A stretch of DNA of 64,000 nucleotides from an uncultured Clostridia bacterium (GCA_947596085.1 CANQEW010000008.1:1-64000); one strand, 5' to 3'; shown: positions 8,556 through 17,921, counted from the stretch's first letter. Notes: generated by a model from the sequence alone, not told the origin. A program made the numbers and translations.

Positions 8556-9656
8556 ATGGCGAGGTACTACTTTGAGGCGCGGCGGCTCGCCGTGGGCTAC
8601 AACGGCGCGCCGCTGATCCGGGACATCACCATCGACGTGGAGCCGGGGGAGATCGTGACGCTGATCGGCCCCAACGGCTCCGGCAAATCCACGATTCTCA
8701 AGAGCGTCACGCGCCAGCTCAGGGCGGTCGCCGGCGCGGTGTACATCGGCGGGGACGAGCTGCGCGCGCTGTCCTACCGGGAACTGGCGCGGCGGCAGGC
8801 GGTGGTGCTCACCGAGCGCATGCGGCCGGAGCTGATGACCTGCCGCGACGTGGTGGCCGCGGGGCGCTACCCCTACACGGGCCGCCTGGGCCTGCTCACC
8901 CCGGAGGACGAAGCGAAGGTGGACGAGGCGATGGAGGCGGTGCACGCCCGGGAGATCGCCGGGCGCGACTTCAACGAGGTCAGCGACGGCCAGCGCCAGC
9001 GCGTGCTGTTGGCCCGCGCCATCTGTCAGGAACCGGAGATCATCGTGCTGGACGAGCCGACCTCCTACCTGGACATCCGCCACAAGCTGGAGCTGCTGGG
9101 CATCCTGCGCCGGATGGCGAAGGAGCGGGGCATTACGGTGCTGATGTCGCTGCATGAGATCGACCTGGCGCAGAAGGTGTCCGACCGCATCCTCTGCGTG
9201 AAGGGCGAGCGGATTTCCCACTGCGGCGCGCCGGAGGAGATCTTCCGGGAGGAGTGGATCCGCGAGCTGTACGAGCTGGACGGCGGGACCTACGATCCGC
9301 GCTTCGGCAGCGTCGAGCTGCCGCGAATCGAGGGCGAGCCCCGGGCGCTGGTGCTGTCCAACTGCGGCACGGGCATTCCCGTGTACCGGCGGCTGCAGCG
9401 GGAGGGGATTCCCTTCTGCGCGGGTGTGCTCTGCAAAAACGACGTGGACTGTCAGCTCGCGCGGCTGCTGGCCGTTCGGGTGATTGAGGTCGAGCCGTTT
9501 CGCCCGCTGGACGATGGCGCGGTCGAGCGGGCGAAGGATTGGGTGCGGCGCTGCGCGCGCGTGATCGACGCGGGCGTGACCATCGGTCCGGAGAACGCGC
9601 GAATCGGCGAGGTGCTGGAGCTGGCGGAGGCGCTGGGGAAGTTGGAGCGATGGTGA
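8556..9656 (+). CDS. ABC importer ATPase (BtuD/FecE family) with an extra C-terminal domain
   Basis: A 366-residue ATPase that energises the adjacent FecCD permease. Walker A is GPNGSGKST, the signature is VSDGQRQRVLLARAI and Walker B is IIVLDEPTSYLD. The nucleotide-binding domain ends near residue 250, where FecE-type ATPases normally stop. A further 110 residues (LVLSNCGTGIPVYRRL... to the end) form a small domain of unknown role, possibly regulatory. The gene overlaps cbiB by 7 bases, which ties import to the biosynthetic half of the operon. Confidence 0.85.
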   Translation: MARYYFEARRLAVGYNGAPLIRDITIDVEPGEIVTLIGPNGSGKSTILKSVTRQLRAVAGAVYIGGDELRALSYRELARRQAVVLTERMRPELMTCRDVVAAGRYPYTGRLGLLTPEDEAKVDEAMEAVHAREIAGRDFNEVSDGQRQRVLLARAICQEPEIIVLDEPTSYLDIRHKLELLGILRRMAKERGITVLMSLHEIDLAQKVSDRILCVKGERISHCGAPEEIFREEWIRELYELDGGTYDPRFGSVELPRIEGEPRALVLSNCGTGIPVYRRLQREGIPFCAGVLCKNDVDCQLARLLAVRVIEVEPFRPLDDGAVERAKDWVRRCARVIDAGVTIGPENARIGEVLELAEALGKLERW

Positions 9657-10603
9657 GCTTTTTTCGAATGAACATTGCCGCGATGCTGGCCGGGCTTGCG
9701 CTGGACTTCCTCATCGGCGATCCGGAGGGCTGGCCGCATCCGGTGATCTGGATTGGAAAGTACGTCTCCTTCCAGGAGGCAAGGCTGCGCGCGCGGGGCG
9801 GGAATCTGCGGCGCGGTGCCGTGTGGCTCACGGCGAGCACGGTGCTCCTGACCATGGCCTTGACAGCGATGCTGCTGTTCGCGCTTTCGCTGCTGGGGCG
9901 GGCCGCGCTGTTTGCCGGCATGTGTGCCCTTTCCTGGACCTGCATCTCGGCCAAGTGCCTCGCGAAGGAGGCCAGGGGCGTGGCGGCGGCGCTGACTGTC
10001 TCGCTGGAGCGCGGGCGCAGGCAGGTGGGCCGCATCGTGGGCCGGGACACGGCGGAGCTTTCCGAGGCGGAGATCCTCCGCGCCGCGGTGGAGACCGTGG
10101 CGGAGAACGCCACCGACGGCGTGATTTCGCCGATGCTCTACCTCGCGCTGGGCGGCCCGGTACTGGCGCTGGGCTTCAAGGCGGCCAGCACGCTGGACTC
10201 CATGGTGGGCTACTTGGACGAGCGCTACCGCGACATCGGCTGGTCGAGCGCGAAGCTGGACGACGCTTTGAACTTCATTCCCGCGCGAATCTGCGGCACG
10301 CTGATGTGCGCCGCCGCCGCGCTCTGCGGCCTGGACGCCCGCGGCGCGCGGCGGATCCTCCGGCGCGACCATGCCAACCATCTGAGCCCCAACTGCGCGT
10401 GGAGCGAGTCCGCCGCGGCCGGGGCGCTGGGCGTGCGGCTGGGCGGGGCGCACCGCTACTTTGGGAAGGTCGTGGAAAAGCCGTCCATCGGCGACGCGAT
10501 GCGCGAGATCGAGCGCGCCGATATTGAGCGCGCGAACCGGCTGATGTACGCCTCCGCGCTGGAGTGGGCGGCGCTGTGGGCGGTTCTGGGGGTGGTGCTG
10601 TGA
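9650..10603 (+). CDS. cbiB: Adenosylcobinamide-phosphate synthase CbiB
   Basis: CbiB attaches the aminopropanol arm (as its phosphate in this route) to adenosylcobyric acid. The 317-residue membrane protein has the family motifs DFLIGDPEGWPHPVIWIG near the N-terminus and ETVAENATDGVISP in the middle, plus SPNCAWSESAAAGALGVRLGG. The ATG at 9650 overlaps the ATPase stop, and the end overlaps cbiD by 4 bases, so translation is probably coupled on both sides. Confidence 0.92.
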   Translation: MVSFFRMNIAAMLAGLALDFLIGDPEGWPHPVIWIGKYVSFQEARLRARGGNLRRGAVWLTASTVLLTMALTAMLLFALSLLGRAALFAGMCALSWTCISAKCLAKEARGVAAALTVSLERGRRQVGRIVGRDTAELSEAEILRAAVETVAENATDGVISPMLYLALGGPVLALGFKAASTLDSMVGYLDERYRDIGWSSAKLDDALNFIPARICGTLMCAAAALCGLDARGARRILRRDHANHLSPNCAWSESAAAGALGVRLGGAHRYFGKVVEKPSIGDAMREIERADIERANRLMYASALEWAALWAVLGVVL

Positions 10604-11652
10604 AGAAGCTTCGCGAGGGATTTACCACCGGAAGCTGCGCGGCGGCCGCGGCGCTGGCCTGCTGCCTGCGGCTGCGCGACGGGAAGTGCCCCGAGCGGGT
10701 GGAGATCGCGCTGCCCGAGGGCAGGCGCTTCGCGCCGGAGATCGTCGCCCACGACGACGGAAGCTGCGGCGTGGTGAAGGACGCCGGCGACGACCCCGAC
10801 GTGACCGATGGCATGGAGGTGCGCGTCCGCGTGGAGCCGCTGGACGGCGACGGGGAGATCGAATTCGCCGCCGGCCCCGGCGTGGGCACGATCACCGAGC
10901 CCGGGCTCAAGTGCGCCGTGGGCGAACCGGCGATCAATCCCGTGCCGCGCCGGATGATCGAAGCGGCCGTGCGAAGCGTGTTCGGCGCGCGCGCGGCGCG
11001 GGTGACGGTGTCCATCCCCGGCGGCGAGGTGCTGGCGAAGCGGACATTCAATCCCCGGCTGGGCATCGTGGGCGGGCTTTCGGTGCTGGGCACCAGCGGC
11101 GTGGTGCGGCCCATGAGCGAGCAGGCGCTGCGGGATTCGCTCTACGCGGAGCTGCGCATGCGCGCGGAGCAGGGGGAGCGGTCGATCCTGTTCACCTTCG
11201 GCAACCAGGGCGAGGCGGTGATGCGGGCGCTGTTTCCGGATTGGCGCGCCGTGCAGGTGAGCAACGAGCTGGGCTTCATGCTGGATTCGGCGCTGGAGCT
11301 GGGTGTGGAGCATCTGCTGATCGGCGGGCACCCGGGGAAGCTGGCGAAGGTGGCCGCGGGCGTGATGCAGACCCACAGCCGCACCGCCGACGCGCGCCGG
11401 GAGGCCATCGCGGCGCAGCTCGCGCTGATGGGCGCGCCGGTTACGTTGATTCGGGACGTGATGGACAGTGCCACCACCGAGGCCGCGCTCGCGGCCATCC
11501 ATCGCGATGGCTTCGACGGCGTGTGGAAGAATCTCGCCCGCGCCGCGAAGCGCTATTGCGAGCTGCGCACGCGCGGGGAGATCGGAATCAGCGTCGCCTT
11601 CGCCGATGGGCGGGGCGAGCTGCTGGGCTGCTGCATGGAGGGGGAAGCGTGA
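10600..11652 (+). CDS. cbiD: Cobalt-precorrin-5B C1-methyltransferase CbiD
   Basis: CbiD methylates C1 of cobalt-precorrin-5B in the anaerobic corrin pathway. The 350-residue protein starts with the family hallmark REGFTTGSCAAAAA. It also shows DDGSCGVVKDAGDDPDVTDG, VGTITEPGL and GNQGEAVM, all typical of CbiD. The start is the GTG at 10600, overlapping the cbiB stop by 4 bases (GTGA). Confidence 0.93.
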   Translation: MKKLREGFTTGSCAAAAALACCLRLRDGKCPERVEIALPEGRRFAPEIVAHDDGSCGVVKDAGDDPDVTDGMEVRVRVEPLDGDGEIEFAAGPGVGTITEPGLKCAVGEPAINPVPRRMIEAAVRSVFGARAARVTVSIPGGEVLAKRTFNPRLGIVGGLSVLGTSGVVRPMSEQALRDSLYAELRMRAEQGERSILFTFGNQGEAVMRALFPDWRAVQVSNELGFMLDSALELGVEHLLIGGHPGKLAKVAAGVMQTHSRTADARREAIAAQLALMGAPVTLIRDVMDSATTEAALAAIHRDGFDGVWKNLARAAKRYCELRTRGEIGISVAFADGRGELLGCCMEGEA

Positions 11653-12701
11653 TGCACGGCGGCGATGTGTGGCGGGAGCGCGCTCCCGGCGAATGGCTGG
11701 ACTTTTCGGCGAACGTTCGCCCCGGCGGCCCGCCCGGCTGGGCGCGCGCGGAGCTCGCCGCGGCGATCGACGAAGTCTCCTACTACCCCGATCTGCGCAT
11801 GGAGCGCGCCCGAGCGGCGCTGGGGAAGTATCTCGGCCTCGGCGCGGACTGGACGCTTCCCACGGCGGGCGGCATCTCCGCCATCGAACTGGCGGCGCGG
11901 CTGGACGCGCCGGAGATGATCCTGTTCGGCCCCTGCTTCGGCGAGTACGCCGAAATCGCCGGGAATTTCGGCGTTCCGGTTCGCGAAGTATCGCTGCTGG
12001 CCGGGCGGCGCGCGCTGCGCGCGCCGGCGGACGCGCTGGCGGGGAGCATGACCCGGGGTGCGGCGGTCTGGCTGTGCAATCCGCTGAACCCTGTCGGCTG
12101 CGCGTTTTCGGGGGAGGAGATCGCGGCGTTGCTGGCGGCCGTCGAGGCGGCGGACGGGTGGCTCGTGCTGGACGAGGCGTTCATTCACTGCTGTCCGGAG
12201 TACACGAGCGTTGGCCTGCTGGCGGAGCATCCCCGGCTCGCGATCGTCGGCTCGCTCACCAAGTCGCTGGGCATCCCGGGCGCGCGGGCGGGCTATGTCT
12301 GCGCGCGGCCGGAGGTGCTGCGCGCGCTCGCGAAGTTTCAGCGAAGCTGGGAGCTCAATTGCTTCGCGGAATCCGTCATTCGCGCGCTGCCCGGCCATGC
12401 CGGGGAGCTGCGCGCGGAGGCGGCGCTCAACCGGCGGCGGCGCGAGGCGCTGCGCCGGGGCCTGGAGCGCCTGGGCGCGCACGTCTACCCGTCCGAGGCG
12501 TGCTTTCTGCTGGCGGATTTCGGGCGGGAGGTCGCGCCCATCGCGGAGAAGCTGCGGTCGCGCGGCATACTGGTTCGGCAGTGCATGGATTTTCACGGGA
12601 TCGACGACGGCCGCCACCTGCGGCTGGCCGTGAAGGACGAGGCCGCCAACGCGCGGCTGATCGAGGAATTGGAGGCGACGCTATGCGGGGGAAGTCGCTG
12701 A
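11652..12701 (+). CDS. cobD: Threonine-phosphate decarboxylase-like PLP aminotransferase (CobD family)
   Basis: CobD makes (R)-1-amino-2-propanol O-2-phosphate from L-threonine phosphate, the arm that CbiB attaches. The 349-residue fold-type I PLP enzyme shows YYPDLRMERARAAL, a substrate-contact CNPLNPVG, the LVLDEAF aspartate and a PLP lysine in SLTKSLGIPG. Histidinol-phosphate aminotransferase is the closest alternative, but the place between cbiD and cbiP supports CobD. It overlaps cbiD by one base. Confidence 0.88.
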   Translation: MHGGDVWRERAPGEWLDFSANVRPGGPPGWARAELAAAIDEVSYYPDLRMERARAALGKYLGLGADWTLPTAGGISAIELAARLDAPEMILFGPCFGEYAEIAGNFGVPVREVSLLAGRRALRAPADALAGSMTRGAAVWLCNPLNPVGCAFSGEEIAALLAAVEAADGWLVLDEAFIHCCPEYTSVGLLAEHPRLAIVGSLTKSLGIPGARAGYVCARPEVLRALAKFQRSWELNCFAESVIRALPGHAGELRAEAALNRRRREALRRGLERLGAHVYPSEACFLLADFGREVAPIAEKLRSRGILVRQCMDFHGIDDGRHLRLAVKDEAANARLIEELEATLCGGSR

Positions 12702-14218
12702 TGTTTCAGGGGACGGGCTCGTCGGTGGGCAAGTCCCTGCTCTGCGCGGCGGTGCTGCGCATTCTGCGGCAGGACGGCCTGCGCGTCGCGCCCTTCAAGG
12801 CGCAGAACATGGCGCTTAACTCCTACGCCACCTCCGAGGGATTGGAGATGGGCCGCGCGCAGGTCACGCAGGCCGAGGCGGCGGGGATCGAGCCGTCGGT
12901 GCGGATGAACCCGGTGCTGCTGAAGCCCACCTCCGACCGGCGCAGCCAGGTGGTGGTGAACGGGCGGAGCGTGGGCACGATGTCCGCCGCCGAGTACGAG
13001 GCGTACAAGCCGCGGCTGCGCGAGACCGTGCGCGAAGCCTACGAGGCGCTGGAGGAAACCGTGGACGCGGTGGTGATCGAGGGCGCGGGCAGCCCCGCGG
13101 AGATCAACCTGCGCGCGGGCGACATCGTGAACATGGCGATGGCGAAGGTCGCGGACGCGCCGGTGATACTGATCGGCGACATCAACCCCGGCGGCGTGTT
13201 CGCTGCGCTCTACGGCACCGTGATGCTGCTCGGCGAGGACGAGCGCGCGCGGATCAAGGGCATCGTCATCAACAAGTTCCGGGGCGATCTGAAGATTTTG
13301 GAGCCGGGGCTGAAGATGCTGGAGGAGCTTCTGCGCATTCCGGTGATCGGCGTGGTTCCGTGGATGGAGATCGACATCGAGGACGAGGACAGCGTGACCG
13401 AGCGCTTCGAGCGCCGCGCGGGCGGCGGCGAGGTGCGCGCGGCCATCGTGCGGCTGCCGCACATTTCCAACTTTACGGACTTCAACCTGCTGGGCGCGGA
13501 GCCGGGCGTGAGCGCGTTCTACGTCCAGCGCGCGTCGGAGCTGCGCGGCGCGGACATCGTCCTACTGCCCGGCACGAAGAATACCATCGAGGATCTGAAC
13601 TGGCTCAAGCGGCACGGCCTCGCGGATGAGATCGTGTGCCACGCCCGGCGCGGCGGCATGGTGATCGGCGTGTGCGGCGGCTATCAGATGCTGGGCAACC
13701 GCCTGCGCGACCCGGAGCACAGCGAGTCCCGCATCCCGGAAATCGCCGGGCTGGGGCTGCTGGATTTCGACGTGACCTTCCATGCCCAAAAGCGCACGGT
13801 GCAGTCCTCGGGCGCGATCCGCTGCGAGGCGGGCTGGCTCAGGGAGTTGAACGGGCTTTTGCTCGACGGTTATGAGATTCACAGCGGCACGAACGACTTC
13901 GGCCCCGGCTGCGTGTCGTTTCTGTATCTGAACGGCAGCGAAGCGCCCGACGGCGTGGCGAACGCGGCGGGCAACGTGTTCGGAAGCTACCTGCACGGGC
14001 TGTTCGACGCGGGCGGCTTCTGGCACGAGATCGTCAACCGCGCGCGCCGGGAGAAGGGGCTCGATCCGAGCGAAGCGAGGCCCCTGACCATGGCCGAGTT
14101 TCGGGAGCGGGAGTTCGACCGGCTGGCGGACGCGGTGCGCCAGAGCCTCGACATGGACGCGCTGTACGCGATTCTGCGCGGCGGCGATGCGCCCCTGGGG
14201 CGCTGGGACGATGCGTAA
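12683..14218 (+). CDS. cbiP: Cobyric acid synthase CbiP
   Basis: CbiP amidates the b, d, e and g side chains with glutamine and ATP. The 511-residue protein has an N-terminal dethiobiotin-synthetase-like domain (MFQGTGSSVGKS, KAQNMALNSY) and a C-terminal class I glutaminase domain with the nucleophile cysteine in GVCGGYQMLG and the histidine in SYLHGLF. Length matches the family. The ATG at 12683 lies inside the end of cobD, so the genes overlap by 19 bases; the end overlaps cbiA by 8 bases. Confidence 0.94.
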   Translation: MRGKSLMFQGTGSSVGKSLLCAAVLRILRQDGLRVAPFKAQNMALNSYATSEGLEMGRAQVTQAEAAGIEPSVRMNPVLLKPTSDRRSQVVVNGRSVGTMSAAEYEAYKPRLRETVREAYEALEETVDAVVIEGAGSPAEINLRAGDIVNMAMAKVADAPVILIGDINPGGVFAALYGTVMLLGEDERARIKGIVINKFRGDLKILEPGLKMLEELLRIPVIGVVPWMEIDIEDEDSVTERFERRAGGGEVRAAIVRLPHISNFTDFNLLGAEPGVSAFYVQRASELRGADIVLLPGTKNTIEDLNWLKRHGLADEIVCHARRGGMVIGVCGGYQMLGNRLRDPEHSESRIPEIAGLGLLDFDVTFHAQKRTVQSSGAIRCEAGWLRELNGLLLDGYEIHSGTNDFGPGCVSFLYLNGSEAPDGVANAAGNVFGSYLHGLFDAGGFWHEIVNRARREKGLDPSEARPLTMAEFREREFDRLADAVRQSLDMDALYAILRGGDAPLGRWDDA

Positions 14219-15578
14219 GCCGGCGGCGCGGCTGCTGATCGCGGGCGCCGGCAGCGGCTGCGGCAAGACCACCGTGACCTGCGCGATCCTTCAGGCGCTG
14301 AAGAACCGGGGGTGCGATCTCGCCTCCTTCAAGTGCGGCCCGGATTACATCGACCCCATGTTCCACACCGAGGTCATCGGCGCTCCCTGCTCGAACCTTG
14401 ACCTGTTCTTTCTGGACGAGGCGCGGCTGCGCGAGCGCTTTCTGGCCCACGCGGCGGAGCTGAACGTGATCGAGGGCGTGATGGGCTGCTACGATGGGCT
14501 CGCCATGGATTCCGACGAGGCGTCGAGTGCCCACGTGGCGCGCGCGCTGGACGCGCCCGTCGCGCTGGTGATCGACGCCCGGGGCATGGCGCTGTCGGCC
14601 GCGGCGGCGGTGCGCGGCTTCCTCGAATTGCGGCCGAACACCATCCGCGGCGTGATTCTGAACAATATCTCGCCCATGAGCTATCCGGGGTTGAAGGAGG
14701 TCGTCGAGCGGGAGTGCGGCGTCCGGGTCTACGGCTATCTGCCGCCGCTGCCCGGCTGCGCGCTGGAGAGCCGTCGCCTGGGGCTGGTCACCGCGCGGGA
14801 GGTGGCGGGGCTGCGGGAGAAGCTGAACGCCCTCGCGGCGCAGGCGGAGCGCAGCCTCGATCTGGACGGCCTGATCGAGCTGATGCGCGCGCAGGCGCCG
14901 CTCGAGGCCGAGGCGGAACGAATCGAGTCCGTGGGCCGTGCGCGGATCGCCGTGGCGAGGGACCGGGCGTTCTGCTTCTACTATCGGGACAATTTGGAAC
15001 TGTTGGAGGCGCTGGGTGCGGAGCTGGTGGAGTTCAGCCCGCTGGCGAGCGAGACGCTGCCGGACTGCGACGGCCTGTACATCGGCGGCGGCTATCCGGA
15101 ATTGTACGCGCGGGAGCTCTCGCGCAACCGCGCGGCGCTCGACTCCATCGCCTCGGCGGTGCGCGGCGGGCTGCCCACGGTGGCCGAGTGCGGCGGCTTC
15201 ATGCTGCTGTGCGAGCGCATTGGAGAGTATCGCATGGCGGGCGCGCTCCCGGCGGCTTGCCGCGACGCCGGAAGGCTGTCGCGGTTCGGCTACGCGACCC
15301 TGCGTGCGGAGGCGGACGGCCTTCTGCTGCGCGCCGGGGAGGAGATCCGCGCCCATGAGTTCCACTACTGGGACGCGGACGATCCGGGTAACGCGCTGAC
15401 CGCCGTCAAGCCCAACGGGCGGAGCTGGCGCTGCGGATACGTTGGCGAGGCGCTCTACGCGGGCTATCCGCACCTGTACTTCTACAGCAATCCCAGCGCG
15501 GCGCGGCGCTTCGTGGAGGCGTGCGCGGAGAGGAGGAAGCGGCGTGAAGCCGATGGACATCGAGCGGCGGAGCTTTGA
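14211..15578 (+). CDS. cbiA: Cobyrinic acid a,c-diamide synthase CbiA
   Basis: CbiA amidates carboxylates a and c of cobyrinic acid. The 455-residue protein has the ATP-binding P-loop AGAGSGCGKTT, the FKCGPDYIDPMFH substrate motif, EGVMGCYDG, and a glutaminase domain with the nucleophile in AECGGFMLL. It overlaps cbiP upstream and cbiC downstream. Confidence 0.94.
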   Translation: MRKPAARLLIAGAGSGCGKTTVTCAILQALKNRGCDLASFKCGPDYIDPMFHTEVIGAPCSNLDLFFLDEARLRERFLAHAAELNVIEGVMGCYDGLAMDSDEASSAHVARALDAPVALVIDARGMALSAAAAVRGFLELRPNTIRGVILNNISPMSYPGLKEVVERECGVRVYGYLPPLPGCALESRRLGLVTAREVAGLREKLNALAAQAERSLDLDGLIELMRAQAPLEAEAERIESVGRARIAVARDRAFCFYYRDNLELLEALGAELVEFSPLASETLPDCDGLYIGGGYPELYARELSRNRAALDSIASAVRGGLPTVAECGGFMLLCERIGEYRMAGALPAACRDAGRLSRFGYATLRAEADGLLLRAGEEIRAHEFHYWDADDPGNALTAVKPNGRSWRCGYVGEALYAGYPHLYFYSNPSAARRFVEACAERRKRREADGHRAAEL

Positions 15579-16164
15579 GATCATCGCCGAAGAGTTGGGG
15601 GATCGGAGGCTCGATCCCGAGTACGACTTGCTGATTCGCCGCGTGATTCACACCACGGCGGACTTCGACTACGCGGACAGCCTGGCGTTCTCGCCCCACG
15701 CGGTGCGCGCCGCGATGGAGGCGATCCGCTCCGGCTGCGACGTCGTGACCGATACCACCATGGCGCTCTCGGGCATCAACAAGCGAATTTTAGCGAAGTT
15801 CGGCGGGACGGCGCGCTGCTTCATCGGCGACGCGGACGTGGCCGAGGAGGCGAAGCGCCGGGGCACGACGCGCTCGCTGGTATCGATGGAGAAGGCGGCG
15901 CGGGAGCTCGGAGACTGCATGTTCGCCATCGGCAACGCGCCCACGGCGCTGCTTTCGATTCGCGATCTGGTGCGCGCGGGCAGGCTCGCGCCGAAGCTGG
16001 TGATCGGCGTGCCGGTGGGCTTTGTGAACGTGGTCGAGGCCAAGGAGGAGATCATGGCGCTGGGCGTGCCCTACATCGTCGCGCGGGGGCGCAAGGGCGG
16101 CAGCAACGTGGCCGCGGCGATCGTGAATTCGATCCTCTACCAGATGGCCGAGAGGGAGGAGTAG
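15544..16164 (+). CDS. cbiC: Cobalt-precorrin-8 methylmutase CbiC
   Basis: CbiC moves the C11 methyl group to C12 to form cobyrinic acid. The 206-residue protein has the catalytic histidine in RRVIHTTADFDY, the DTTMALSGINK motif and GVPVGFVNVVEAKE. The GTG at 15544 was preferred to the ATG at 15553 because AGGAGG lies 7 bases upstream of it. It overlaps the cbiA end by 35 bases. Confidence 0.93.
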   Translation: MKPMDIERRSFEIIAEELGDRRLDPEYDLLIRRVIHTTADFDYADSLAFSPHAVRAAMEAIRSGCDVVTDTTMALSGINKRILAKFGGTARCFIGDADVAEEAKRRGTTRSLVSMEKAARELGDCMFAIGNAPTALLSIRDLVRAGRLAPKLVIGVPVGFVNVVEAKEEIMALGVPYIVARGRKGGSNVAAAIVNSILYQMAEREE

Positions 16165-16167
16165 CTC

Positions 16168-16923
16168 ATGGTACACTTTGTCGGAGCGGGCTGCGGCGCG
16201 GCGGATCTGATCACCGTGCGCGGCGCGCGGCTGCTGTCCGAGGCGGACGTGATCATCTACGCCGGCTCGCTGGTCAATCCGGAGCTTTTGAAGTACGCCA
16301 AGCCCGGCTGCGCGGTTTACGACAGCGCGAAGCTGACGCTGGAGCGGGTGCTCGCGATCATCGAGGACGCCGAGGCGCGGGGGCTGACCACCGTGCGGCT
16401 GCATACAGGCGATTCCAGCATCTACGGCGCGGTGCGGGAGCAGTTCGACGCGCTGGCGGCGCGCGACGTCGACTACGACGTCTGCCCCGGCGTGAGCGCC
16501 TTCTGCGGCGCGGCGGCGAGCCTGCGCGCCGAGTACACGCTGCCGGGCGTGAGTCAGACCGTCATCATCAGCCGCATGGAGGGCCGCACCCCCGTTCCCG
16601 AGCGCGAGCGCATCCGCGCGCTGGCGGCGCACGGAAGCACGATGGTGCTGTTCTTGAGCGCCGGTCTGCTGGACGGTTTGCGCGCGGAGCTGCTCGCGGG
16701 CGGATACGCGCCCGACACCCCCGCCGCCATCGTCTACAAGGCGAGCTGGCCGGAGGAGAGAATCTGCCGCTGCACGGTGGACGCGCTGCCGCAGGCGGCG
16801 CGGGAGAGCGGCATTTCCAAGACCGCGCTGATCCTGGTGGGCGGCTTTCTGGGGGACGGCTTCGAGCGCTCGAAGCTCTACGATCCCGGCTTCGCGACTG
16901 AGTTCCGGGAGGCGGAGCGGTGA
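16168..16923 (+). CDS. cbiF: Cobalt-precorrin-4 C11-methyltransferase CbiF
   Basis: CbiF uses S-adenosylmethionine to methylate C11. The 251-residue protein opens with the tetrapyrrole-methylase motif VHFVGAGCGAADLITVRG and has YAGSLVNPELL, LHTGDSSIYGAVREQ and PGVSAFCGAAASL, the pattern that separates CbiF/CobM from CbiH and CbiL. It starts 3 bases after cbiC and overlaps cbiG by 4 bases. Confidence 0.93.
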   Translation: MVHFVGAGCGAADLITVRGARLLSEADVIIYAGSLVNPELLKYAKPGCAVYDSAKLTLERVLAIIEDAEARGLTTVRLHTGDSSIYGAVREQFDALAARDVDYDVCPGVSAFCGAAASLRAEYTLPGVSQTVIISRMEGRTPVPERERIRALAAHGSTMVLFLSAGLLDGLRAELLAGGYAPDTPAAIVYKASWPEERICRCTVDALPQAARESGISKTALILVGGFLGDGFERSKLYDPGFATEFREAER

Positions 16924-17921
16924 AGCGCGCGGCGATACTCTCCTTCAGCGCGCGCGGCGCGGCGCTGGCGGCCCGGATCGGCGGCGGGCTGCGCGGGGAA
17001 TGGCAGGTCGAATTCTACGCCCCCCGGGGCGATCTGGCCGCGACGGCGGCGGAGCTGTTTCCGTCGGTGGACGCGCTGATCTTCGTGGGCGCGTGCGGCA
17101 TCGCGGTGCGCGCCGTGGGCCCCCTGGCGGCGAGCAAGGTCAGCGACCCGGCGGTGGTCGCAGTGGACGAGCTGGGAAGGCACGCGATCTCGCTGCTCTC
17201 CGGCCACATCGGCGGCGCGAACGCGCTGGCGCTGCGCGTCGCGGGCCTCACCGGCGGGGAGGCCGTGATCACCACGGCGACCGACGTCAACGGCCGCTTC
17301 TCGGTGGACGAATGGGCCGCGCGATGCGGGCTGTGCATCCCCGATATGGAGCTGGCGAAGCGCTTTTCGGCGGAGATATTGAAGCGCGATCTGCCGCTGT
17401 ATTCCGAATTTCCCGTGACGGGCGCGCCACCGGCGGGCGTGTTCTTCGCGGAGCGGGGAAGCTTCGGCGCGGCGGTCACGTGCCGGACGCGCGGCCCCTT
17501 CAAGGAGACGCTGGCGCTGGTGCCGAGGGTCGTCCACATCGGCCTGGGCTGCAAGCGGGGCGCGCCCGCGGAGCGGATCGCGGCGGCGGTGCGCGCGGCG
17601 CTGGACGAGGCCGGAGTGCGCCCGGAGGCCGTGGCTGGCGCGGCGACCATCGACGTGAAGCAGGACGAGGCGGGGCTGCTGGCGTTCTTCGCGGAGCGGG
17701 GCATTCCCATCGAGTTCTACTCCGCGCGCGAGCTGCGCGACCAGCCGGGAGAGTTCGCTGCTTCGGATTTTGTGCAGAGCGCCGTGGGCGTGGACAACGT
17801 GTGCGAGCGCGCCGCGATGCGCGCGGCGGGGCCGGGGGCGCGGCTGATCGCGCCAAAGCGCGCCGGGGACGGCGTGACGGTGGCGGTCGCCTGCGAGGAT
17901 TGGAGGGTCTGCTTTGAGTAA
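16920..17921 (+). CDS. cbiG: Cobalt-precorrin-5A hydrolase CbiG
   Basis: CbiG opens the delta-lactone of cobalt-precorrin-5A and releases acetaldehyde, a step unique to the anaerobic route. The 333-residue protein has VGACGIAVRAVGPL, LLSGHIGGANALA and ITTATDVNGRFSVDEWA in the N-terminal part and the C-terminal LGCKRGAP and ATIDVKQDEAGLLAF. The GTG start (16920) overlaps the cbiF stop. Confidence 0.93.
   Translation: MKRAAILSFSARGAALAARIGGGLRGEWQVEFYAPRGDLAATAAELFPSVDALIFVGACGIAVRAVGPLAASKVSDPAVVAVDELGRHAISLLSGHIGGANALALRVAGLTGGEAVITTATDVNGRFSVDEWAARCGLCIPDMELAKRFSAEILKRDLPLYSEFPVTGAPPAGVFFAERGSFGAAVTCRTRGPFKETLALVPRVVHIGLGCKRGAPAERIAAAVRAALDEAGVRPEAVAGAATIDVKQDEAGLLAFFAERGIPIEFYSARELRDQPGEFAASDFVQSAVGVDNVCERAAMRAAGPGARLIAPKRAGDGVTVAVACEDWRVCFE

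Noticed and set aside
11652-12701. Histidinol-phosphate aminotransferase (hisC) instead of cobD
   Set aside because: The fold and motifs are shared, but the gene lies between cbiD and cbiP with overlaps on both sides, and no histidine gene is near.
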